Below, one piece after another: positions 10,901 to 19,469 of a DNA stretch of 62,834 nucleotides. Position numbers and translations under genes: made by a program. Numbering within the stretch: the first letter of the stretch is position 1; every line of letters begins with the position of its first letter. The stretch comes from Desulfothermus okinawensis JCM 13304. Its GTDB lineage: Bacteria > Desulfobacterota > Desulfovibrionia > Desulfovibrionales > Desulfothermaceae. The stretch spans positions 1 to 62,834 of the forward strand of contig BBBM01000014.1 of NCBI GenBank assembly GCA_001311565.1, given 5' to 3'. A model generated the notes under the pieces. The model saw nothing but the letters and a program-made list of their open reading frames with translations, had not been told where the DNA came from and did no database searches.

Positions 10901-12029
10901 ATGGAAAGCAGGTACAATACAATATTGGTAACCGGTGGAGCGGGATTTATTGGGTCTAATTTTATTAGATATATTTTTGAAAAAAACCAATTTTCATGGC
11001 AAGATTGTAAACATAGATAAATTAACTTATGCTGGTAATCTGGAAAATTTGGCAGATATCCATGAAAAATATCACGGAACTAGATATTTTTTTGAAAAGA
11101 TAGATATTTGTGATTATGAAAAGGTTGAAGGAATCTTTAAAGAGTACAGTCCAGATGCAGTTGTTCATTTTGCAGCAGAGTCCCATGTAGACAGATCAAT
11201 TCATGGTCCTAAGGACTTTATTAATACAAACATAATAGGTACATTCAATCTGCTTGAAGTTGCTCGTAAATTTTGGCTCAAAAATAGTTATGACTCACGG
11301 ATAACAAATATTAAATTGAATAAAAACGATTCAACATTACATTATCGTTTTCATCACATCAGTACAGATGAGGTATATGGGTCCCTGGGAGACACAGGCT
11401 ATTTTTATGAAGATACCCCCTATGACCCAAGAAGTCCTTATTCTGCCTCAAAGGCGTCTTCAGATCATTTGGTAATGGCCTATTACTATACATATGGATT
11501 GGATGTGGTGATAACAAATTGTTCTAATAATTACGGTCCTTATCAATTCCCAGAGAAGTTAATCCCCCTTATGATACTTAACATGCTAGAGGGAAAGCCC
11601 TTGCCTGTTTACGGAGATGGAAAAAATATTAGAGACTGGTTATATGTTGAAGATCATTGTAGTGGAGTTTGGATTGCCTTAAATAAAGGAAGGGCAGGGG
11701 AAAGGTATAATATTGGTGGAGAGAATGAATGGCAAAATATAGCTCTTGTAAATAAACTTTGTGAGATTGTTGCAGAAAAAAAAGGGTAGATCAAAAGATT
11801 ATTATAAAAAGCTTATAACCTTTGTAAAAGATCGTCCTGGACACGATAGGAGATATGCCATTAACTGTGATAAGATAAAAAAAAGAGCTTGGATGGAGTC
11901 AGAGTGTGGATTTTGAAACAGGGCTACAAAAAAACTGTAGATTGGTATATAGAAAATCAAACATGGGTGGAAAATGTCAGATCTGGAGAATACATGAAGT
12001 GGATGAAGATTAATTATGGGGAAAGATAA
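10901..12029 (+). CDS. rfbB: dTDP-glucose 4,6-dehydratase
   Basis: RfbB converts dTDP-glucose to dTDP-4-dehydro-6-deoxyglucose using bound NAD+. Motifs: [33 protein letters not shown], and the catalytic [12 protein letters not shown]. Length is near 374 residues. Frame breaks at A7 near 10980-10986, A8 near 11777-11784, A8 near 11877-11884 and A7 near 11927-11933 are each one base too long; after correction the gene ends ...KINYGER at 12029. A 92-base gap separates it from rfbC. Confidence 0.93.
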
Positions 12030-12069
12030 CGCTTAAATGTTTAATGTATAAAGTTCAAGATGTTAAAAT

Positions 12070-12126
12070 ATGAAGATTGAAAGGTTTGAAGGTATTGAAG
12101 TGTGGAAAGAGGCAAGAGAACCTTGA
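12070..12126 (+). pseudogene. Remnant of a four-helix-bundle (23S rRNA-intervening-sequence type) protein gene
   Basis: The 18 codons MKIERFEGIEVWKEAREP match the typical first residues of small four-helix-bundle proteins (S23/IVS family), which normally run to about 120 residues. Here a TGA follows immediately and the rest is missing, replaced by the leader of rfbA. The bases just upstream (12050-12066) resemble a repeat found elsewhere in the window. It is either a truncated relic or a deletion scar between rfbB and rfbA. Confidence 0.6.
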
Positions 12127-12147
12127 ACAATAAAAAAAGGAATGACA

Positions 12148-13020
12148 ATGAAAGGCATAATCTTAGCAGGTGGTAGTGGGACAAGGCTATATCCCATAAC
12201 CATACCAGTATGTAAACAACTCCTTCCAATATATGATAAACCTATGATTTACTATCCCTTATCCACTTTGATGCTTGCAGGTATAAGGGATATTCTAATT
12301 ATTTCTACTCCAAAAGACACTGAAAGGTTTGAACAACTTTTTGGTGATGGCTCAAAATATGGTTTGAAATTCTCATACAAAATACAGCCCAAACCAGAGG
12401 GACTTGCCCAGGCGTTTATAATTGGAGAAGAGTTCATTGGGGATGATAACGTGTGTTTGGTGTTAGGTGATAATATTTTTTTATGGGCATAATTTAAGCA
12501 CACTTTTAAAAAGAAGCGTAGAAAGGATAGAACATATAGGCGGGGCAGTGGTCTTTGGTTACTATGTAAGGGATCCTCAAAGATATGGTGTTGTGGAATT
12601 TGATAAAGATGAAAATGTACTTAGCATAGAGGAAAAGCCAAAAGAGCCTAAGTCCAATTATGCTGTGGTTGGGCTTTATTTTTATGATAACAGTGTGGTT
12701 CAGATCGCAAAAGATGTAAAACCTCATGGAGAGGGGAGCTGGAGATTACTTCAGTTAATCAAGCCTACCTTGAGCAAGGGAAGTTGTCAGTTGAACTCAT
12801 GGGACGTGGGTATGCATGGCTGGATACTGGCACAGTTGATAGCCTCCTGGAGGCAAGTAGATTTGTTAAAATTTTAGAAGACAGGACAGGACTTAAAATT
12901 GGTTGCATTGAAGAGGTAGCCTTTAGAAATGGATGGATAACAAAAGACCAGTTGTTTGAGTTAGCTAAAGGGTTGATTAAAAGTGGATATGGTGAGTATT
13001 TGAGGAATATAGCAGGATAA
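12148..13020 (+). CDS. rfbA: Glucose-1-phosphate thymidylyltransferase
   Basis: RfbA makes dTDP-glucose from dTTP and glucose-1-phosphate, the first step of the rhamnose pathway. Motifs: [46 protein letters not shown], and [16 protein letters not shown] chose the ATG at 12148 because GGAATG lies at better spacing and the family starts with MKGI. A T7 near 12477-12483 needs one base fewer, and a G4 at 12733-12736 needs one more to read [16 protein letters not shown]. About 291 residues, normal. Confidence 0.94.
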
Positions 13021-13056
13021 ACCTAGATAGTGTGAAAAAGATTCAGGAGATTTTAA

Positions 13057-14358
13057 ATGAAAAAAAATCTTAATGAAATTAGGATTGCTGTTATAGGTCT
13101 TGGATATGTTGGTTTGCCTTTAGCAGTGGAATTTGCTAAAAAATTTAAAGTGGTTGGATTTGATATAAGTGCTAAAAGAATTAAAGAATTGAATGATGGA
13201 ATAGATGTAACAAATGAAGTATCAGGTGAAGACTTATCTAAAGTACTGGTAAAATCTATTAATGATACTGATATATGTGGTTTAGTAGTTACAGATGATA
13301 TAGAATATATTAAATGCTGTAATTTTTATATAGTCACTGTACCAACTCCCATAGATAATCATAAAAATCCTGATTTAAGGCCTCTTAAAAGTGCCAGTGA
13401 AACAGTGGGCAAGGTACTAAAAAAACAGGACATTGTAGTTTATGAATCAACAGTTTATCCTGGATGTACTGAAGAAGATTGTGTACCTATTTTAGAAAAA
13501 GTTAGCGGGCTAAAATATAATGTTGATTTTTTTTGTTGGATATTCTCCTGAGAGGATAAATCCAGGCGATAGGGAACATACTTTTTCAAAAATTAAAAAA
13601 AGTTGTATCTGGAAGTACAAAAGATGTGGCAGAGTTTATTAGTAAAGTCTACTTACAGGTAGTTGAAGCAGGTACTTATCTTGCTTCATCTATAAAAGTT
13701 GCTGAAGCCGCCAAGGTAATAGAAAATACTCAAAGGGATATAAATATAGCATTTGTAAATGAGCTGGCCATGATCTTTGATAGAATGAAGATTGATACAT
13801 TAGATGTGTTAGAAGCTGCAGGAACAAAATGGAACTTCCTACCCTTTAGACCAGGACTAGTTGGGGGGCATTGTATAGGTGTAGATCCATATTATCTTGC
13901 ATATAAAGCTGAAGAGCTTGGACATCATCCAGAGATGATACTTGCAGGGAGAAGAATTAATGACAATATGGGCATGTACGTGGCAAATCAGGTTGTAAAA
14001 TTGATGATACAAAAAAAATCACATAATTAAAGGAGCAAAGGTATTAATCTTAGGCATCACCTTTAAGGAAAATTGCCTGATGTGAGAAACACCAGGGTTA
14101 TTGATATAGTTTATGAGTTAGAAGATTTTGGCTGTGAAGTAGATGTATATGATCCTTTGGCTGATCCAGAAGAGGTGAAAAAAAGAATATGGTATTGATT
14201 TAGTTAAAAATGTTGATCTGGATAAATATGATGCAACTGTACTTGCAGTAGCACACCGGGAATTTTTAGTGTTTAATGAATTGTTGAAAAATAGAAAATC
14301 AAACCAAGTGATATATGATGTAAAGGGAATGTTAACAATATATGATGGTAGATTATAA
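13057..14358 (+). CDS. Nucleotide sugar dehydrogenase (UDP-GlcNAc/GalNAc 6-dehydrogenase type)
   Basis: Oxidises C6 of a UDP-N-acetylhexosamine to a uronic acid in two NAD+ steps. Motifs: [18 protein letters not shown] (NAD binding), [31 protein letters not shown], and the active-site Cys in [19 protein letters not shown]. The C-terminal UDP-binding domain ([15 protein letters not shown]) is present. It resembles WbpA/TviB/CapL more than UDP-glucose dehydrogenase, judged by length (about 430) and the [11 protein letters not shown] region; exact substrate is inferred. Frame breaks at T8 13525-13532, A7 near 13594-13600, A8 near 14012-14019, a missing C at 14076-14077, and A7 14178-14184. Confidence 0.87.
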
Positions 14359-14383
14359 CCCCTGTATATTTGAAAAATGCGTG

Positions 14384-14521
14384 ATGGATGAATATGTTTG
14401 AATTGGAGGGGATCTAATTATAGGTTGTTTTTGTGTAGTATATAAAAGTGTGAAAATAGGTGTTGCAATAGAAAGTTTTTGTAAAATTGGTAAGAAATGT
14501 GAGATAGATACAAATGCATAA
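14384..14521 (+). pseudogene. Decayed hexapeptide-repeat acyltransferase fragment (WbpD-like)
   Basis: One frame reads MDEYV-stop-IGGDLIIGCFCVVYKSV then KIG...FCKIGKKCEI, the spaced Ile/Val-Gly pattern of left-handed beta-helix transferases. There is an in-frame TGA and an early TAA after about 45 codons. In related clusters a UDP-sugar N-acetyltransferase commonly follows the UDP-HexNAc dehydrogenase, so this is probably what remains of that gene. Too short and degenerate for a firm assignment. Confidence 0.5.
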
Positions 14522-14536
14522 ATTGTGGAGATTTAA

Positions 14537-15636
14537 GTGTTAAGTAATATTTTGCAGAAAAAAAGGTTATAAAATTTATAGGGACGAAGTATTTGTTGAT
14601 AGAGAAGATGAGATAAAATTTTTAAAGGAATATTTTGAAGAGACACCTAGGCGTATACTTTTTATATACGGCCCAAAATCAACAGGCAAGACTACTCTTA
14701 TTGAGTATGTATTGGAAAAGGAGTTAGATAAAAGGAAATACTGGGTTAAGTATTTGAATTTAAGGAGAACATTAATAGCCACTTATGAAAATTTTATTTA
14801 TTCCTTTTTTTGAAGAAGGAGAAGAAAAAAACTCAGCGAGAGCTAAAAAGGGCCTATGACTTTAAGATATTTAAACTAGAAGCCAGGACTCTAAAGGCAA
14901 TAAAAGAAAGGAGGATAAAATCTTTTGCAGAGTTAATTAGGCAGTTTGAGAAGATAAAAAAAGAAAAAGATTTTTGTGCTAGATGAGATACAGGTTTTAG
15001 AAGATATTTATATAAATGGAGAAAAAGAGCTTCTACTTGAGTTTTTGAATTTTTGCGTTAGTTTAACCAAAGAGACCCATCTGTCCCATGTTGTAATATT
15101 AACCAGCAATACTATATTTTTAAACAGAATATACAATGATTCAAAGTTAAAAGTTGCTGGCGATTTTAAATTAATTGAGCATCTAGATGAAAATACAGCG
15201 AGAAAACTCCTAAAAGATCTGGGTTATAATAATGATCAAATAGGTTTAATAACGGATTATTATGGGACTATTCTGGCTTTTTTTATTAAAAGTCTGGACA
15301 TATGTAAAACCAGAAGAGAGCCTGGATAAACTAAAAGAATATTTAGAACAAGAAAAATTAGATGCTTATATGCAAATACAAGAGATTTTAATGAGAAAGA
15401 AAAAAAATATAATTTACCAAAAAAATGCCAATGAAAAATTTATAGAAATTGCCAAAAGGATAATAAATAAAGGCTCCTTTTCTTTAAAGGAAACAAAAAA
15501 CAAAGAAGATCTAATAGATATAATAGATGTTTTTTTGCGAAAAAGAGATACTTTTTTTTATGATCCAAAAACTGGTATAATTAGTCCAAATAGCAGGATA
15601 TATTTAAAGGCAATGGAGGATTTTGTCCAGAAATGA
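14537..15636 (+). CDS. AAA-type ATPase of the archaeal-ATPase-like family (PF01637-like)
   Basis: Walker A is GPKSTGKTTLIEY near 14670-14710; Walker B reads IFVLDEIQVLED near 14970-15005; a later segment LTSNTIFLNRIY may carry the sensor. About 365 residues after removing one base at several runs (A7 14559-14565, T7 near 14807-14813, A7 near 14824-14830, A7 near 14958-14964, and one near 15280). The start is uncertain: a GTG at 14537 has GGAG six bases upstream. Such ATPases often act in mobile or defence contexts, but here no partner is visible and the domain alone does not give a function. It sits among polysaccharide genes and decayed elements, so recent insertion is possible. Confidence 0.68.
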
Positions 15637-16106
15637 GGGTATGTAACATAACTTGTGTAAATCCTTTTATTTTTATAACCCAAGTTTGTCAAAATTATAA
15701 ACTCTGGCTATGTCTAATTATTACTTTTTTTAGTGTTGATTTGTCTGAAACAGTTTATAAGGTCAAGAAAAATTGATTTTCCAGAATTAGTTGCTTTAAT
15801 ATATAAGAGTTTTAAATTTGGAGAGATAATATAGAAACAAGGCCTCTATGGAAACCAATGCATTTGCAGCCAGTGTTGAATGGTTGCTTGGCATATATTA
15901 ATGGAGTTAGGGAGGATCTTTTTAAAAGGCTATACGATTCAAAAGACTGCAACCTAGAACGTTGAACATTGAACTTTGAATATAGAAGCCAACACCCAAA
16001 ACCTAATACCACGTACCTACAATCCAATACATCATTGTACGTTATAAAATAAAGGAATATGAATTGTAGAATATATGAATGTGAATAATGGAGCGTGAAA
16101 AATAAA
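15637..16106 (+). other. 470-base gap without a recognised gene
   Basis: No convincing reading frame or homologue is visible. It contains a 16-base motif at 15679-15694 (CCCAAGTTTGTCAAAA) related to the inverted repeat near 42375, and a 21-base repeat at 15957-15977 shared with 34553-34573. The stretch 15720-15835 has a short open reading (around SRKIDFPELVALIYKSF) that may be a gene relic; I cannot name it. Confidence 0.4.
15957..15977 (+). repeat. Copy 1 of a 21-base dispersed repeat
   Basis: The sequence GAACGTTGAACATTGAACTTT occurs exactly here and at 34553-34573. It carries repeated GTTGAAC/ATTGAAC units and an AACGTT palindrome. A looser reverse-oriented relative is at 12050-12066, just before the four-helix-bundle remnant. 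Confidence 0.75.
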
Positions 16107-18000
16107 ATGAAGTGGTTATTTAAACCTACAAAGACCAAAAGACTTATCTTTTTTTTGTGTATAGATATACTTGTTTTTGCTTTTTCTCTGTATCTTTCCT
16201 TTTTGCTTAGATTTGATTTTGATGTTAAATACTTTAAAGCAAGTGGATTTTTTTGAAAATTTTTTTTATGCACTGCCATTCTTTATTTTTATAAAGATTT
16301 TTCTTTTTTTATATAAATAAGCTCTATTTCGTTAGTTGGCAATTTATATCAATTGAAGAATTTTTTTCGGATTACAATATCATTGCTAATATGTTTATTT
16401 TTGGAATCAATAAGTAATTATATTTATTACTTTGTATGTCATAAATACTTTATACCACGAACAATTCCTTTAATTGATTTTTTTTATATCCCTTGTCACT
16501 GTTTCCGTATTTAGGATCTCAAAGAGATTTTACAATGAACGAATGAAAAACAAAAAAACAAAATTTATTGGTTAAAAATGCAATTATAATTGGCGCAGGT
16601 CAAACAGGAGAACGAATTTTAAGGGAGATATTAAATTCTCATCACGTAGATTATCATCCAGTAGGATTTTTAGATGATGATCCAAATAAGTTAAATGTTT
16701 ATATTCACAATGTATGTGTGGTGGGAACCTTAGATGATCTTGATACTATACTAAAATCTGAAAAGATAGATGTAATAATTATTGCCATTCCAACGTTGTC
16801 ACATAAAAAGATTAAGTTTATATATGATACTGGTAAAAAAATATGGTGTAAGTCACGTTAAAATTGTGCCAAGTATAAACAGAATGCCAGAGCATATAAT
16901 TTCTGTAAAAGACTTAAGGGATATAAATTTAGAAGATTTATTGTCCAGAGAACCAGTAAAAATTGATTTAAATGTAGTGTCTGATTTTATAGATCACAGG
17001 TCTATTTTGGTAACAGGTGGTGCAGGGTCCATTGGTTCAGAAATTATTAGACAGCTCCTTAGATTTCATCCTAAAAAAGTAGTTGCTTATGAAATAGATG
17101 AGACTGAACTTCATAATTTGAGATTAGAGATAAATAGGACTAGGCTTACATATGGAAAAAAAAGTGGAACTGGAATATATAGTTGGAGATATAAAAGATA
17201 TTAAAAAGGTAAAACAGGTTATTAGGGATAATAAAATAGAGGTAGTTTTTCATGCAGCTGCGTACAAGCACGTGCCCCTTATGGAATATTTTCCCGAAGA
17301 AGCAGTTAAAACAAATATTTTAGGGACATTTAATCTGGTAAAAATAGCTGTGGATAACAATGTTGAAAAGTTTGTTAATATTTCAACAGACAAGGCTGTA
17401 AATCCTACAAGTATAATGGGTGCTACAAAAAGGTTTGCTGAGATGTTATGCAGGGCCTACAATTCCATAGGCATTACCAGATTTGTGTCAGTACGTTTTG
17501 GAAATGTCCTAGGTAGCAGGGGAAGTGTTATACCAATATTTTTAGAACAAATTAAAAATGGAGGTCCTGTTACAGTTACCCACCCTGAGATGAAAAGGTA
17601 TTTTATGACAATACCTGAAGCTGTTTTACTTGTATTTCAGGCTGCAGCAATGGGTGAGGGTGGAGAGGTCTTTGTTTTAGATATGGGAGAGCCTGTAAAA
17701 ATACTACACCTGGCAGAAGAACTCATTAAATTAAATGGCCTTAAACCATATGAAGATATAGATATTGTTTTTACAGGGACAAGACCAGGAGAAAAGCTCT
17801 TTGAAGAACTTTTGACCTCAGAAGAAGGTACATATTCCACAAAACATTCTAAGATATTTGTTGCCAAGACATCCAATGGAGTCAAAATTACAGAAATAGA
17901 AAGATATATTTTTGAACTTCAACATTTAATAGAGTCAGGGAAAAATGAACTGATCAAACAAAAAATTGCAAAGTATAATTCCATTTTAAAGGAAAACTAG
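16107..18000 (+). CDS. Membrane-anchored nucleotide-sugar 4,6-dehydratase (CapD/WbpM/PglF family)
   Basis: Converts a UDP-N-acetylhexosamine to the 4-keto-6-deoxy sugar. The first 150 residues contain hydrophobic membrane segments (ILVFAFSLYLSFLL). A second NAD-type domain starts NAIIIGAGQTGERIL. The catalytic SDR domain has TGGAGSIGSEIIRQLL, HAAAYKHVPLME, and STDKAVNPTSIMGATKR, where Met replaces the usual Tyr of YxxxK, as is typical for this family. Full length is about 625 residues. Several shifts occur in the A/T-rich N-terminal part (16240-16500), near 16836-16843, and near 17157-17163. It supplies a sugar precursor for capsule or O-antigen together with the rfb genes. Confidence 0.9.
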
Positions 18001-18787
18001 AAGCTGTATCTAAAATGGTTGAAGCAGGATATACGATTAAAGAGGCATGTAATATTTTAGGCATTGCTAGAAGTATATATTATTCTTATAAAAAAAACAA
18101 AAAAAACAATCTAAAAAAAGAAAGTACACAGGATTTTGGATTATTAACAAAAATAAAAGATATAGAAGAGTAACAGCCTGGCTTAAATGTAGAGAAAGTG
18201 TAATTGTAAATACAAGGTTTACCGTTTAATGACAGAACATGATTTTTTTAGTGAAAGAAAAGACTTATAAAGTCAAAAGGACTCCTAAAAGCAAACTCAA
18301 AGCAAATCGACCTAATGAGATCTGGTGTATTGATATGTGATTGCCAGATGGGGTTATAGGAGAAGGTCTCAATCTTGTTAGTGATAATGGATTTTAACAT
18401 ACATAAAGAACTTTTATGCAGAAAAGGAGATAGACATAGAACAAATTTTTACAACTTACAATAATCCTAAAGGAAATGTAGATACTGAAAGAGTAATAAG
18501 GACTATTAAAGAAGAAGTAATTTGGATTAATGAGTTTAATTCAATAAGTGAAGCGTGTAATATTATATCAAATTGAATTGAAATAGATTATAACAAAGTC
18601 TATGTGTATTCAAGACTTGGATATAAAAGTCTTGAGGAGTTTGAAGGAGAATATTATAGGTCTTCTTATCAGAAAGCAACTTAGTGGTATGGGGTTAAAA
18701 TTACTTTTTCTTCAGGGTAACTCCAAAGGCGGCAATAGATTCACCAATTCAGAAAAAGATTGTCTAGGTCTGTTGCGACCAAATTGA
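18001..18787 (+). pseudogene. Decayed IS3-family transposase (OrfB)
   Basis: Fragments in shifting frames match IS3 OrfB in order: the N-terminal helix region KMVEAGYTIKEACNILGIAR at 18013-18072, then RRVTAWLK-like sequence, then TPKSKLKANRPNEIWCIDM before the DDE core, SDNG near 18382, and the C-terminal integrase end around TYNNPKGNVDTERVIRTIKE and SRLGYKSLEEFEGEYYR. Much of the DDE core between IWCIDM and SDNG is deleted and stops are frequent. Terminal inverted repeats were not found. The element begins directly after the stop of the dehydratase gene. It is dead. Confidence 0.85.
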
Positions 18788-18957
18788 ATAATAGAATTAG
18801 AATAAAAATGATTACTAACTCTATCTTATTTTATTAAAAATTTGTATTTACTTTTAGGGATCACTGTCACTACATGCCCTAGGTCTAAAGTTTCGAAGAA
18901 CAAATTTAAAGAAATAATAATTTGCCATTAACCAATTTGGAGCTATGAAATTGTTTG

Positions 18958-18987
18958 TTGACAAAAGTTTTTTTCTTGGTATATAAA
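18958..18987 (+). promoter_or_regulatory. Sigma-70-type promoter of the exopolysaccharide export locus
   Basis: TTGACA at 18958-18963 is followed by TATATA at 18980 (16-base spacer) or TATAAA at 18982 (18-base spacer). The spacer contains a T7 run that may be miscounted. Transcription would start about 40 bases before the Ala/Gly-rich gene. Nothing else gene-like is visible between the IS remnant and here. Confidence 0.7.
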
Positions 18988-19029
18988 TAGAACAACGTGT
19001 AACATAATGAAAAAAAGGGGGTCAGAGTG

Positions 19030-19395
19030 ATGAAAAGATTAATATCAATTTTATTGGTTGGTGCCATGTTATTTTTAGGTGCACCCATGGGTATGGCTGC
19101 TCCTGCAGCAGGTGCTGGAGGAGCAGCTGCAGGGGGTAGTGCCGGCGGAGCTGGAGCCGGTGGTGCAGCAGGAGGTGCTGCAGCTGGAGGAACAGCAGCT
19201 GGTGCTGGTGCTGCTGGAGGAGCGGCTGCAGGTGCCGCAGCTGCCGGGGGTGTTGCGGCAGCAGGTGCTGGTTTAACTGCAGGTATGGTAGCTGCAGGAG
19301 TAGCAGTGGCTGCTGCAGCAGCAGGAATAGCGGCTGCAGCGTCATCCAGTGGCAATTCAGAACTAACTGGTCACGGTCACGGTCATGGTCATTAA
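19030..19395 (+). CDS. Small secreted Ala/Gly-rich protein with His-Gly tail (YjbE/GfcA-like by position)
   Basis: 121 residues. A Sec signal peptide (MKRLISILLVGAMLFLG then GMAAPA, cleavage near residue 24) is followed by about 80 residues made almost only of Ala and Gly, a short Ser/Asn linker, and the tail GHGHGHGH. The gene is strikingly G+C-rich against its surroundings because GCN and GGN codons dominate. A GGGGG ribosome site lies 8 bases upstream. It has its own promoter and terminator and precedes SLBB, Wzz and YjbH genes, the place taken in E. coli by small low-complexity GfcA/YjbE. The His-Gly tail could bind metal. Function is inferred from context only. Confidence 0.85.
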   Translation: MKRLISILLVGAMLFLGAPMGMAAPAAGAGGAAAGGSAGGAGAGGAAGGAAAGGTAAGAGAAGGAAAGAAAAGGVAAAGAGLTAGMVAAGVAVAAAAAGIAAAASSSGNSELTGHGHGHGH

Positions 19396-19414
19396 TGGGC
19401 AGAATTTTTTTTTA

Positions 19415-19450
19415 AAGGGGTCGTCCTGTGTTGGGACGACCTTTTTTTTT
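19415..19450 (+). terminator. Intrinsic terminator / attenuator inside the export locus
   Basis: GGTCGTCC (19419-19426) pairs with GGACGACC after a short loop and is followed by T9 at 19442-19450. It lies between the Ala/Gly-rich gene and the SLBB gene, so the small gene should be made in excess of the downstream genes by partial read-through. Confidence 0.88.
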
Positions 19451-19469
19451 ATATAGATAGAGGTTTAGT

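Noticed and set aside
15812..16279. 155-codon minus-strand frame over the gap and dehydratase start
   Set aside because: Low-complexity, Lys/Phe-rich translation with no recognisable motif; overlaps the membrane region of the dehydratase.
19079..19276. Second plus-strand frame (Leu/Val/Gln-rich) inside the Ala/Gly gene
   Set aside because: Compositional shadow of the repeat in another frame; no start context.
18906..19355. Long Ala/Pro-rich reading frame on the minus strand opposite the Ala/Gly-rich gene
   Set aside because: It is the mirror of GCN/GGN-rich codons. The plus-strand frame has a ribosome site, signal peptide, promoter and terminator; the minus frame has none.
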